Positions 35,618 to 44,345 of a DNA stretch of 64,000 nt are shown here, piece after piece. Positions within the stretch are counted from its first letter, which is position 1. Every line of letters starts with the position of its first letter. A program made the translations under genes and the position numbers. The stretch is from JBCBKU01 sp965267475 (lineage in GTDB: Bacteria; Pseudomonadota; Alphaproteobacteria; Rhodobacterales; Rhodobacteraceae). Location of the stretch: contig OZ254079.1 in assembly GCA_965267475.1 (NCBI GenBank), positions 3,410,001 through 3,474,000 of the forward strand, read 5' to 3'. The notes beneath the pieces are model-generated. The model was given only the letters and a program-made list of their open reading frames with translations. It did no database searches and had not been told where the DNA came from.

Positions 35618-36630
35618 AGAAGCTTTTCAACGCCAAAGACCGGATGCCCGACGATATGATCGACGGGTTCGTTGCGGCCTATCCCGACATTGTAACGCGC
35701 GGCGTCTCTGACCGTGTTGTCCGCCGGACGCATCTTCGCACGATGGAAGGCAAGGTTGCCCTTCTGATCGGAAATGGATCCGGCCACGAACCCATTGCCA
35801 TGGGGTTTGTCGGCGAAGGCCTGTTGGATGCCAACGTCGTCGGCGATGTCTTTGCTGCACCCTCGGCGGATGACATTCTTGAAGGGATTCAAGAGGTTAC
35901 CGGCGAGGCTGGCGCAGTCCTTCTGATTTCGCGCCACGAGGGCGATGTGATCAACGGCAATGCCGCAGCCCTGATGGCAGAGGACGAAGGCCTGACGGTC
36001 CGGCCCCTGCTGATGTATGACGATATCTCTTCTGCACCCAAGGGGCAGGAAGAGGACCGACGTGGTGCCGCGGGGACGATGTTCATCTACAAGATCCTTG
36101 GCGCGGCTGCCGAGGAAGGGATGCCCGTCGACGCACTGTTGGCGCTTGGGGAAGACGTGCGCGCCCGGACCCGCACGCTTGGGGCCGCGGTCGCGCCCGG
36201 CGTCTCGCCCCTGACCGGAGACCTGATGTTCACCTTGCCCGAAGATGAGATCTTCATTGGCATGGGCGTCCATGGCGAACCGGGGGTCAGTCGCCGCAAG
36301 GTCGGACCGGTGGGTGCGCTGGTTGAATACATGCTGGGCGAACTTCTGGCCGACCGTCCGATTTCCCCCGGAACGCCGACCACCGTTTTGATCAACGGGT
36401 CCGGCGGAACCACAATGATGGAGCTTTTGACGATCTATGGTGAGGTTGCAGCCCAACTGGGTGCCAAGGGGATTGCAGCGACCGCACCGATGATCGGATC
36501 CTATTCCACAACGCAGGAAATGGGCGGGTTTTCAATTTCGCTTTTCACGCCAAACGACGATATGGCTCGGCTTTGGCGGGCGCCACATGGGGCGCCGCAT
36601 TTCCCCCATTTGGACCGGCAGGGGAGCTGA
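35614..36630 (+). CDS. DhaK-like kinase subunit
   Basis: 338 residues. 'GNGSGHEP' (H58) and 'GMGVHGEPG' (H220, the His that binds the substrate carbonyl covalently in DhaK) are intact. The usual N-Y-T-G-D loop is replaced by 'SRHEGD' near residue 106, and the first glycine motif starts GNG rather than GGG. The changed pocket suggests a substrate other than dihydroxyacetone, for example a tetrulose or pentulose. Neighbouring epimerase, LacD-type aldolase and aldose isomerase genes support a ketose-1-phosphate pathway. Its ATG overlaps the DhaL stop. Confidence 0.82.
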   Translation: MKKLFNAKDRMPDDMIDGFVAAYPDIVTRGVSDRVVRRTHLRTMEGKVALLIGNGSGHEPIAMGFVGEGLLDANVVGDVFAAPSADDILEGIQEVTGEAGAVLLISRHEGDVINGNAAALMAEDEGLTVRPLLMYDDISSAPKGQEEDRRGAAGTMFIYKILGAAAEEGMPVDALLALGEDVRARTRTLGAAVAPGVSPLTGDLMFTLPEDEIFIGMGVHGEPGVSRRKVGPVGALVEYMLGELLADRPISPGTPTTVLINGSGGTTMMELLTIYGEVAAQLGAKGIAATAPMIGSYSTTQEMGGFSISLFTPNDDMARLWRAPHGAPHFPHLDRQGS

Positions 36631-36633
36631 GCG

Positions 36634-37533
36634 ATGGCCACCCCCATCCATGGCGTGGCCGTCGATGCCGGAAGCGGGCTTGCTGCCGCCATTCGGGACG
36701 CGCGCGGACCCAACGCCAGTGAAGATGATCTTCTGACTTTCAAACGCGCGGTGCTTGAGACACTGGGACCGGGTGCTTCAACGGTACTGGTTGATGCCAC
36801 TTGTGGACCGGATCTGTTGGCCAACTATCCAGATGGGTGCGCCCCAATGCTGGCGTTTGAGGCGGATGTCTATCACATCTCGGACGACGACCGGATCACG
36901 GTTCTTCCGGACAATTTCTCGGTCGAGGACTATCCCGAGATGGGCGTCAGGCAATTGAAATTCTTCATCTATTATGCGCCGGATGATGACCCCGCCCTGA
37001 ACGCCCGCAAGGAAGATCTGGTGGCCGAGATTGGCCAGAGATGCGCAGATACCGGAATTCAGTACTTGATGGAGCCGCTGGTCTATCACCCGACAGTCGC
37101 GCTGGGGTCGCCCGAATACGCGGCGTTGAAACCAAACATGGTCCGGCGTGCCACCGCGCGCTTCGCGGACCCGCGGTTTCAGGTCGACGTCTTGAAGGTC
37201 GAGATTCCTGTGGATCTGAACTTCGTCGAAGGTTTCGGCGATCCGCACCTATCGCGGGCAGAGGCGCGTTCGGCATTTCGAAATGCCGCGGATGCCGCGG
37301 GTGAAAAAGACCTTGTCTATCTAAGCGCCGGGGTCACCTTTGATCGCTTTGAAGCGTCCCTTAAGCTGGCGGTCGAAGCGGGGGTCAATTTTCGCGGCTT
37401 CATGTGCGGGCGGGCGATCTGGTCCGATGCCGTTCCAGTCTTCGGCAGCGACGGAGAAGGCGCGTTGCGGGCGTGGCTGGAAGACACAGGTCGGTCCCGT
37501 CTTGACCGGCTGATCGCAGCTTTGGGTGAATGA
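36634..37533 (+). CDS. LacD/YihT-type class I aldolase
   Basis: 299 residues, (beta/alpha)8 Schiff-base aldolase of the DeoC/LacD family. K188 in 'QVDVLKVEIPVD' is the expected Schiff-base lysine, and 'QLKFFIYYAPDDDP' matches the LacD 'K-L-L-Y-Y-D' strand. LacD cleaves tagatose 1,6-bisphosphate and YihT cleaves sulfofructose 1-phosphate, each giving DHAP plus an aldehyde. With a DhaK-like kinase encoded upstream, the substrate is probably a ketose 1-phosphate. The aldehyde half could go to the aldehyde dehydrogenase encoded at 40.8 kb. Confidence 0.78.
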   Translation: MATPIHGVAVDAGSGLAAAIRDARGPNASEDDLLTFKRAVLETLGPGASTVLVDATCGPDLLANYPDGCAPMLAFEADVYHISDDDRITVLPDNFSVEDYPEMGVRQLKFFIYYAPDDDPALNARKEDLVAEIGQRCADTGIQYLMEPLVYHPTVALGSPEYAALKPNMVRRATARFADPRFQVDVLKVEIPVDLNFVEGFGDPHLSRAEARSAFRNAADAAGEKDLVYLSAGVTFDRFEASLKLAVEAGVNFRGFMCGRAIWSDAVPVFGSDGEGALRAWLEDTGRSRLDRLIAALGE

Positions 37534-37541
37534 GGACAAAC

Positions 37542-38984
37542 ATGGCACAGCGAAACTCCGGCGTTAAGATCGCTCTGATCCGCGGTTCGCTTCCAAGTTA
37601 CTTTCCCGAGAAGCACGGCGTTTGGGACGCATGTGAAGCAGCGCTGGAGACCCTGTGCGCCGCCGAAGGGGCATCGTTTTTTGTGGCGCCTGGCATCCCG
37701 ATGGATGGTCGTGACACCGAAAAGGCACTGACCGCCTGCGCGCGGGAAGGTGCTGATTTCGTTTTGCTTTTGCATGGCGGTTTCACGATGGGCGACGTCG
37801 CGCGCACGGTTGCCGCGTCAGAGTTCAGGTGCGGTTTCTGGTCCGTTCCCGAACCCCAGCGAACGGGCGACGTGCAGTTGAACAACTTCGTCTCGCTCAA
37901 CATGTCGATGTCGATCGCGCGCCAGGTCCGGTCATTGTCCGAACGGCCAGCGCAATGGTATCATGGCGCCCCGGACAGCCCTGCTTTGCAGGATCGGATC
38001 CGCACGACCATCCGCGCCGTGAAGGCCGCCAAGTCCTTGCAAGGTGCGCGGGTCGGTGTGGTCGGCGGGCTCGCCATGACATTCTACAACATGGAGGTTT
38101 CGACATCGGAGCTTCGTCGCCGCCTTGGGGTCGAGGTCGCCCACCATGACATCCATGAACTGACCGGACGCATGGCCGCCCAAGACAGCGCGAAGATCGC
38201 CGCCGAGGTTGAGTCGATGCGGGCCGCCGCCGCTGTGGACGGGGTATCCGATGATCAAATGTCCCTGACGGGTCGGGCCGCGCTTGCCTTGGCGGATATG
38301 GCCGAGGCGGGCGATTACAACGCGCTTGCCGTCAGCGATTGGCCCGCGCTTCAGGACGATCCCGGAATGCATCCGGGTGCCGCCTTTTCCTGGCTGGAAG
38401 AAACGCAGAACCTGGCCATCGCGTCAGAAGGCGACGTGCTTGGCGCGGTGACACAACTGGTGGCGTCATCCGTGACAGGGCGGGTCGGCTATGTGCTCGA
38501 CATGACCGAACCCGATCTCGATGCCGACCAGCTTCTGATGTGGCATGGCGGCGGCGGGCCTTTGTACCATGCCGACCCGGGCGGAGCGCGCTGGATCAAC
38601 CACCCGATGATCGGACGCGGCACGCCGGAAGGGCCGATCTATGGGGCCATCGCGGATCTTGTCTTTGCCGACGGCCCGGTCACCGTATTCCGGGTCGCGC
38701 GGAATGCCGGTGCCTTCTTCGGCATGACGGCCATCGTGTCGGGCCGGGACCCAAGTGGGTTCACAGGGTGCCGTGGCTGGCTCGACGGGTTCGACATCGA
38801 TGGCGAGCCGGCGTCAACCGAGGATGTGGTTGCAACGGTGATGGCCCACGGCTTGGAGCATCACTTCATCCTGGTGCCCGGAACTCATGCGGGCATTCTG
38901 ACCGAGTTCGCATCTTGGACCGGCATGGATATCCTTGGCAGGGTGCCCATGCGCGGCCATTTGGACAGGCGCGACTTCACTTAG
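37542..38984 (+). CDS. L-fucose/L-arabinose isomerase-family sugar isomerase
   Basis: About 480 residues from the ATG at 37542 (GAGG seven bases ahead); an ATG at 37530 overlapping the aldolase stop is possible. The fold is that of FucI/AraA: an N-terminal Rossmann-like region with 'LLLHGGFTMGD', 'ARVGVVGGLAMTFYNME' in the middle and a C-terminal domain with 'LMWHGGGGPLYHAD' and 'HGLEHHFILVPG', where metal-binding His residues lie. These isomerases convert aldoses to ketoses. It would turn the sugar freed from a glycoside into the ketose for the epimerase and kinase. It converges on the nucleoside hydrolase gene with an 8-base overlap. Confidence 0.75.
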   Translation: MAQRNSGVKIALIRGSLPSYFPEKHGVWDACEAALETLCAAEGASFFVAPGIPMDGRDTEKALTACAREGADFVLLLHGGFTMGDVARTVAASEFRCGFWSVPEPQRTGDVQLNNFVSLNMSMSIARQVRSLSERPAQWYHGAPDSPALQDRIRTTIRAVKAAKSLQGARVGVVGGLAMTFYNMEVSTSELRRRLGVEVAHHDIHELTGRMAAQDSAKIAAEVESMRAAAAVDGVSDDQMSLTGRAALALADMAEAGDYNALAVSDWPALQDDPGMHPGAAFSWLEETQNLAIASEGDVLGAVTQLVASSVTGRVGYVLDMTEPDLDADQLLMWHGGGGPLYHADPGGARWINHPMIGRGTPEGPIYGAIADLVFADGPVTVFRVARNAGAFFGMTAIVSGRDPSGFTGCRGWLDGFDIDGEPASTEDVVATVMAHGLEHHFILVPGTHAGILTEFASWTGMDILGRVPMRGHLDRRDFT

Positions 38985-40059
38985 CCGCGCGGGCCAGCTT
39001 GTCGTAGAAATCCAGATAGATTTCATCGCGTTGTACGTCATGGGCTTCGCGGATCTGGTGCCGGGTCTCGTCGTGTTCCCAGAACAGGTCTTGGTTGAGG
39101 ATCGGCGACGGCGTCAGAATGCTCGGCACCCAATCCGGGTCGATCAGCCAGGCGATTGTGATGATGTCCCAGATCACCCAGGTCCGCCGCGCACGGTCTG
39201 AGATGGCAAACATCTCGTGCAGCGGGTTGTTGGTGAAGAGATGCCAAAGATAGTCGCCAATCGCGCCCTGGCCCTTCACGAACGCTTCCATCTCGGGGCG
39301 TGAAATTTTGAGCTGTGCGCCGACGTGATAGCCCGGCTGATAGACCAGCGGGACACCGCTGTCGAACATCAGTCGCGAGGCGTGGACATCCTGAACCAGG
39401 TTCAGAGACGGCCGGTTGCAATGGGGCGCCGAGGACGGATAGGCCGACGTCCAGATCACCACGATGTTTTCACGAATGTCCGGCGCTTTTAGGATAGCCG
39501 CCGCGATGTTGGTCACGCAGGCCATCGCCGCAATGTAGAGAGGACCATCGGCGGACCGCGCCAGCGCGATGATCTTGTCGACGGCCTCGGAACTCACGAC
39601 ATCTTCGGCATGGGCCATATATCGATCCGCGCCACGGAACACTTGGCCTTGGTGGGACATGCCGAGCTTGTCATAGATCGTGCAAATCTCTTGAAAGCTC
39701 AGTTCCATCCCCTCTGCCGGGCCCACGAAATTCAGATCAGCCGCCCGCCGTCCTGCTGCGTGCAACCGGTGGATCCAACCCTGGAAGCCCCCGACCAAAT
39801 GTTCCTGATGGGCCCCGCCCTCTTCAATGGCGCGTTCGGCTTTCAGAAGTTCGGGCTGGTGATGGGCGAAGGAAAAGGGCTCGGCCGTTACTGCTTCGAC
39901 CGTCATATGCTCTGGCGACAAAAGCGCCCAGGCCAGCGCATATTGGTCGTCGATCTCGTTGGCCGTGTCGGTATCGATCAGAAGACGCACCGGTTTACCG
40001 GAGGGTGGCGCAAGCCGTTCGGCCAAAAGATCGGGCGGCAGGGGCGTGAAATCTGGCAT
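38977..40059 (-). CDS. Inosine/uridine-type nucleoside hydrolase
   Basis: 360 residues. 'LLIDTDTANEIDDQYALAWAL' near residue 27 contains the Asp cluster (D-T-D...D-D) that binds calcium and activates water in N-ribohydrolases. 'AMACVTNIAAAI' and the C-terminal 'WDIITIAWL' Asp complete the site. It hydrolyses the N-glycosidic bond of a nucleoside or analogue to free base and sugar. It is the last gene of the minus-strand operon, 11 bases after the HutC regulator, and converges on the isomerase gene. About 40 residues longer than typical members, with an unusual mid-region insertion. Confidence 0.82.
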   Translation of the reverse strand: MPDFTPLPPDLLAERLAPPSGKPVRLLIDTDTANEIDDQYALAWALLSPEHMTVEAVTAEPFSFAHHQPELLKAERAIEEGGAHQEHLVGGFQGWIHRLHAAGRRAADLNFVGPAEGMELSFQEICTIYDKLGMSHQGQVFRGADRYMAHAEDVVSSEAVDKIIALARSADGPLYIAAMACVTNIAAAILKAPDIRENIVVIWTSAYPSSAPHCNRPSLNLVQDVHASRLMFDSGVPLVYQPGYHVGAQLKISRPEMEAFVKGQGAIGDYLWHLFTNNPLHEMFAISDRARRTWVIWDIITIAWLIDPDWVPSILTPSPILNQDLFWEHDETRHQIREAHDVQRDEIYLDFYDKLARAAK

Positions 40060-40070
40060 GGCGATCCTCG

Positions 40071-40817
40071 TCAGGTATAGCGTGGTTTGCGTGAAGATTG
40101 GGCCAGATTGAAACTGACTGGTCCGTTCCGGAAGACATCTTCGTAAAAGACCGTTCGGCCTGTGTCGTCAAAGGCAGAGCAGGCCTGTTTCAGCAAAGGT
40201 TGGCCCAAGCCGATTTCGAATGTTTCGGCCAATTCGGCATCGGCCAGGACCGGGCTGATATCTTCGCAGGCCGCCGACCATTCCAGTGCGAAGCGTGCGC
40301 GCAGGATGCGCAGGATCGATTGTTCGGGCCCTGTTTCGGGGAAGTCATCGGCCGTCGGGTTGGGAAGCAGGTCGCGCGGCACATAGGTCAGAACCAGCAT
40401 ACTGGGCGCGCCATCGACCAGGCGCAATCGCACCACGCGCGTGACCGGTTTGCTCTGCATTTCGGGCGGTATGCCCGCAAGCTCGGGCGCACCGGCGGCA
40501 AAGTGGTCTAGCGACAGAAACCGGGATGTCGGTTCGCGCCCGGCCCGCAGCATTGCATCGGTGAACGAGGTCAGACAGGTGTCGGACGCGGGTGACAGCG
40601 TCAGAACCGTGTATCCGCTGCCCTGCTTGCTTTCGACATAGCCGTCTTGCACGAGCATATCGAGCGCGCGACGGATCGTGACGCGGCTGACGTCAAAGTG
40701 GCGTGCCAATTCACCCTCGGTCGGGAGGCGGCCACCCACGGGATAGCGGCCCGATTTCAGCCGATCCAGGATGACGCGATAGGCATGTTCATATTTGGGA
40801 GTTGTTTCAACCTGCAT
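40071..40817 (-). CDS. GntR family regulator, HutC subfamily
   Basis: 248 residues from the ATG at 40817, with GGAAGG nine bases upstream. The winged helix reads 'ELARHFDVSRVTIRRALDML' and is followed by the wing 'QGSGYTVL'. The C-terminal UTRA domain spans about residues 85-240 and ends with 'YEDVFRNGPVSFNL', the usual ligand-pocket block. HutC-type repressors bind TGTA-N2-TACA palindromes. Such sites head both this operon (45579-45590) and the converging importer operon (29298-29309), so it probably autoregulates and controls both. The effector is likely a sugar or nucleoside intermediate. Confidence 0.88.
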   Translation of the reverse strand: MQVETTPKYEHAYRVILDRLKSGRYPVGGRLPTEGELARHFDVSRVTIRRALDMLVQDGYVESKQGSGYTVLTLSPASDTCLTSFTDAMLRAGREPTSRFLSLDHFAAGAPELAGIPPEMQSKPVTRVVRLRLVDGAPSMLVLTYVPRDLLPNPTADDFPETGPEQSILRILRARFALEWSAACEDISPVLADAELAETFEIGLGQPLLKQACSAFDDTGRTVFYEDVFRNGPVSFNLAQSSRKPRYT

Positions 40818-40831
40818 GGCTGTCCGCCTTC

Positions 40832-42301
40832 CTATGCCACCCAGACCGATTTTGTCTGGCTGTAGAGGGCGATCGCATCTTTCCCCATTTCGCGACCATA
40901 GCCCGATTTCTTGTATCCGCCGAAGGGCGATGCTGCGTCGGTCTCGCCCCAGCAGTTGACCCAGATGGTACCCGCCTGAAGCCGGTCGGCCATGCGGCGC
41001 ACCCGTGTGATGTCCTGCGACCAAAGACCTGCGGCAAGCCCGTATTCAGTGTCGTTGGCCCGCGCCAGGACGTCCGTTTCATCGGTGAAAGTCAGGATTG
41101 ACAGGACGGGGCCAAACACCTCTTCCCGCGCGATGGTCATGTCATCGGTCACGTCGCCCACCAAGGTCGGTTGGACAAACCAGCCATCCGACCCGGCCCG
41201 AGCGCCACCTGCCAGCACATGGGCGCCCTGGGTTTGGCTACCATCCACGAAGCCGAGGATCTTGGACATTTGCTTTTCCGAGATGACCGGACCCAAGTCA
41301 TGCCCGGGATCCGCCAGGCCCGGGCCGATGCTGAGCGACCGGGCCAATTCGACAAGCCCGTCCTGCACGCGGTCCGCAATACTGGCATGGACGTAAAGAC
41401 GGGCCCCGGCGGTGCAGCTTTGGCCGTTATTGCCGAAGTTGGCCCAGAACGCCCCGGGGATCGCCCGATCCAGATCGGCATCGGGAAAGAGGATATTCGC
41501 GGCCTTGCCGCCCAGTTCCAATGACAGCTTCTTCAGGTTTCCGGCAGAGGCTTTCACGATCTCCTGGCCAGTGCGCGTACTGCCGGTGAAGCCGATTTTG
41601 CCCACGCCGGGATGCGCCGCCAATGCGGCGCCGGCGTCGTGCCCCAGTCCCGGAACCACATTCAGAACGCCCGGCGGCAGCCCTGCCTCTAGCGCCAGAT
41701 CGGCAAGATAAAGCGCCGACATCGGGGTCTCTTCAGACGGTTTCAGCACCACGGCGTTGCCCGCAGCCAAAGCTGGCGCCAACTTCCAAGCCGCCATCAG
41801 CAGGGGATAATTCCAAGGCGTGATCAGACCGACCACGCCCACCGGTTCGATCCGGGTATAGTTCAGCCGGTCGGGTGTGCTGACCGGTATCGTTGCCCCT
41901 TCGATCTTGTCAGGCCATCCCGCAAAGTACCGAAAATGTCGCGCAGACCAGATGGCATCGCCCTTGGCCACCGCGACCGGTTTGCCATTGTCCAGCGCAT
42001 CGAGCTGCGCGAAAATCTCGGACCGCTCCTCGATCAGGTCGGCAAGCCGCCAAAGAACCTGCCCCCGATCATGCGGGGTCATACGCCCCCAAGGCCCGTT
42101 CAGAAAGGCATCGGAAGCCGCGGATACGGCGAGGTCGATCTCCTTTGAACCGGCGCGCGAGACCTTTCCCAACACGTCGCCCGTCGATGGGTTCAGGACC
42201 GCCAAGTCGTCGCTTCCGTCGGCGCCCAGCCCACCAATGCGCAAGGGTTGTAATTTCGACACGAAATCAGCAACTTCCGGGATTAACGGCACCATCGTCA
42301 T
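40832..42301 (-). CDS. NAD(P)-dependent aldehyde dehydrogenase
   Basis: 489 residues starting at the ATG that overlaps the acyl-CoA ligase stop. 'GLITPWNYPLLMAAWKLAPAL', 'IGFTGSTRTG', the catalytic Glu in 'LSLELGGKAANI' and catalytic Cys in 'FGNNGQSCTAGARL' are intact, and 'EEVFGPVL' and 'PFGGYKKSGYGRE' close the family pattern. It resembles the broad betaine-aldehyde/aldehyde dehydrogenase group. Its place between an acyl-CoA ligase gene and a HutC regulator suggests it oxidises a pathway aldehyde to the acid that the ligase activates. Confidence 0.9.
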   Translation of the reverse strand: MTMVPLIPEVADFVSKLQPLRIGGLGADGSDDLAVLNPSTGDVLGKVSRAGSKEIDLAVSAASDAFLNGPWGRMTPHDRGQVLWRLADLIEERSEIFAQLDALDNGKPVAVAKGDAIWSARHFRYFAGWPDKIEGATIPVSTPDRLNYTRIEPVGVVGLITPWNYPLLMAAWKLAPALAAGNAVVLKPSEETPMSALYLADLALEAGLPPGVLNVVPGLGHDAGAALAAHPGVGKIGFTGSTRTGQEIVKASAGNLKKLSLELGGKAANILFPDADLDRAIPGAFWANFGNNGQSCTAGARLYVHASIADRVQDGLVELARSLSIGPGLADPGHDLGPVISEKQMSKILGFVDGSQTQGAHVLAGGARAGSDGWFVQPTLVGDVTDDMTIAREEVFGPVLSILTFTDETDVLARANDTEYGLAAGLWSQDITRVRRMADRLQAGTIWVNCWGETDAASPFGGYKKSGYGREMGKDAIALYSQTKSVWVA

Positions 42302-43971
42302 TTGCCCGCCTCCGCCGCACATGCCTGTTCTGCCTCGCGAAGGGCCCGCCGGTTGATCTTGCCGGAAGACGTCATTTCGAACCCATCCACGAACGCGACT
42401 TCGCGCGGTGCCTTGTAGCCACCGAGCCGGTCTTTGACATGGCGGCTAAGCGCGTCTGACAGGGCGTCACCCGCCGTGTGTCCGGCCCGCAATTTGACGA
42501 CGGCTTTGACGATCGAGCCACGGTCAGCATCAGGTTTCCCGATCACCGCCACTTCCGCCACGGCGGGATGCGCCAAAAGGCACTCTTCAATTTCGGCAGG
42601 CCCGATCCGCATACCGGACGACTTGATCAGATCGTCGGACCGGCCCTTGTACCAGAAATACCCGTCCGCATCGCGCACGGCGAGGTCATGGGTCCGAAGA
42701 TAGGGGCCAAGCCGCATCTCGTCGGTTTTCTGGGGATTGTTGTGATATCCCAAGAAACGCGTGGGCGAGGTTGCGGGCGTCACGATTTCACCCGGTTCAC
42801 CATCGGCCACGTCCTGGCCTTCGCCATCGACAAGGCGGACATCGTGACCGGGATAGGCGCGCCCCATAGAACCCGGACGGCGCGGATAAAGGGCCGCGCA
42901 ATTCCCGATCAGGTGGTTGACCTCGGTCATGCCGTAAAATTCGTTGCAGACCACACCCAGCGTGTTCTCGGCCCATGTCAGGGTCTCGGACGCCAGCGCC
43001 TCTCCGCCGGTACAAATGTATCTCAGGGCAAGGTCGTACTGGTCTCGCGGGTCTTCAGTCTGGGCAAGGCGCTTGATCGCAGTGGGCGCCAGAAACGTGT
43101 GGGTCACCCGGTGTCGCACCATGAACTCATAAGCGTATTCCGCGCTGAACCGCTCAAGCGACGTTGCAATGGGCCGCCCGGCCATCCACGCCGGAAACAG
43201 CATATCCAGAAGTCCGCCGACCCAGGCCCAGTCTGAAGGCGACCAGTACACGGCATCCTCTTCTTCCATCGCCAAGTTGAAGAAGAGGTTGATCGAAGGC
43301 GTATAGGCCGCAAGCACCCGGTGACCATGCAGGATGCCCTTGGGCTTGCCCGTCGACCCCGAAGTATACATGAGAAGCGCCGGATCATCCGCCCCGGTAT
43401 AGTCAGGCTGAAAGCCTTCGGGATCCGAGGAAAGCGCGTGAGCCAGATCCAGTTCGTCCGGGCCCGGATCTCGCATGAACACATGGTTCAAGTGCGGAAG
43501 CGCTTGGGCAGCGCCGTCGCGCAAATGCGCCCAGGCCTTTGCCGAGGTTAGCAGCACGGGCACGGCGCAATCGTTCATGGCGTGTTGCAGGGTTTCGGGC
43601 CCATAGAGCTGCGACAGTGTGACTGCCACACCGCCAAGCTTGCAAACCGCCATATGGGCCACCGCCGTATCCGGGTGTTGCCCAGTGTGCAGCCCGATCA
43701 GGCTGCCGCGCCCATAGCCCAAATCCCTCAGACGTGCCGCCAGCGCGGAGGCTGCCCGATCGACTTCGGCAAAACTCTGTATGCTGATATGTCCGGTGGG
43801 ATCTTCAAAAATCAGCGCTGGGTTGTCGCGGGTGCCTTCGCCCAGATGCTTGCCCAATGTCATGTGGAAGATATTGGCATCCTCAGCCCAGCCAATCCGG
43901 TACCCGGACCCGTCGTTTTGCAGGTTCAGCCCGGGCAACCGGCTTTCAGGGATCGAAATGGCTTCGGTCAT
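42298..43971 (-). CDS. AMP-forming acyl-CoA synthetase
   Basis: 557 residues of the ANL superfamily. The P-loop 'LLMYTSGSTGKPKGILHGH', 'NEFYGMTEVNHLIGNC' (A5 region), 'YFWYKGRSDDLIKSSGMRIG' (hinge) and the C-terminal lysine in 'TSSGKINRR' are all present. It activates a carboxylic acid with ATP and CoA. It is closest in style to short/medium-chain acyl-CoA or acetyl-CoA-type ligases; the chain cannot be read. It is coupled by ATGA overlaps to a DUF35 gene upstream and the aldehyde dehydrogenase downstream, so acid activation before thiolysis is implied. Confidence 0.88.
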   Translation of the reverse strand: MTEAISIPESRLPGLNLQNDGSGYRIGWAEDANIFHMTLGKHLGEGTRDNPALIFEDPTGHISIQSFAEVDRAASALAARLRDLGYGRGSLIGLHTGQHPDTAVAHMAVCKLGGVAVTLSQLYGPETLQHAMNDCAVPVLLTSAKAWAHLRDGAAQALPHLNHVFMRDPGPDELDLAHALSSDPEGFQPDYTGADDPALLMYTSGSTGKPKGILHGHRVLAAYTPSINLFFNLAMEEEDAVYWSPSDWAWVGGLLDMLFPAWMAGRPIATSLERFSAEYAYEFMVRHRVTHTFLAPTAIKRLAQTEDPRDQYDLALRYICTGGEALASETLTWAENTLGVVCNEFYGMTEVNHLIGNCAALYPRRPGSMGRAYPGHDVRLVDGEGQDVADGEPGEIVTPATSPTRFLGYHNNPQKTDEMRLGPYLRTHDLAVRDADGYFWYKGRSDDLIKSSGMRIGPAEIEECLLAHPAVAEVAVIGKPDADRGSIVKAVVKLRAGHTAGDALSDALSRHVKDRLGGYKAPREVAFVDGFEMTSSGKINRRALREAEQACAAEAGK

Positions 43972-44345
43972 TCAGCCGCCTCCGGTTCAGGGCCCAGAAC
44001 CATGGCAGGCGTGTCCCCATCCGATGGACATAGCTTGCCACGCGTATCGCCGTCCGCCACGCCGGCCAGTCGAACCACGCTTTGCGTGTCCGCACCGTCG
44101 AACTGGACCAGCGCGAAAGCGCCGTCGGCCCCCCGCGTCTCGACCACGATCCGGGCCGCGCCGGACAGCGGCTGCCAAGAGCCGGTCGTTTCGCCACAGT
44201 CGCAGGTTCGCACGGGTGGAACATGCACCTTGGCGCAGCCCGAACACCGACGTCCCAACAAGTCGCCCTTCTGAAGCCCTTCGATAAAGGGGGCCAACCA
44301 GCCCGGGCCGAGGGCATAGTCGAGCGTGATCCGATGCGCGATCAT
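43968..44345 (-). CDS. DUF35 OB-fold zinc-ribbon protein, thiolase partner
   Basis: 125 residues. Four cysteines at 34, 37, 48 and 50 (C-x2-C and C-x-C) form the rubredoxin-like zinc ribbon, followed by an OB-fold of about 70 residues. DUF35 proteins form complexes with thiolases and help channel acyl-CoA between partner enzymes. The gene overlaps both the thiolase stop and the ligase start by four bases, so a thiolase/DUF35 complex is very likely. Confidence 0.85.
   Translation of the reverse strand: MIAHRITLDYALGPGWLAPFIEGLQKGDLLGRRCSGCAKVHVPPVRTCDCGETTGSWQPLSGAARIVVETRGADGAFALVQFDGADTQSVVRLAGVADGDTRGKLCPSDGDTPAMVLGPEPEAAE

Noticed and set aside
35093..36630. DhaL/DhaK as a PTS-dependent dihydroxyacetone kinase
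   Set aside because: No DhaM or other phosphotransferase component is nearby and the DhaK substrate loop differs, so an ATP-dependent kinase for another ketose fits better.
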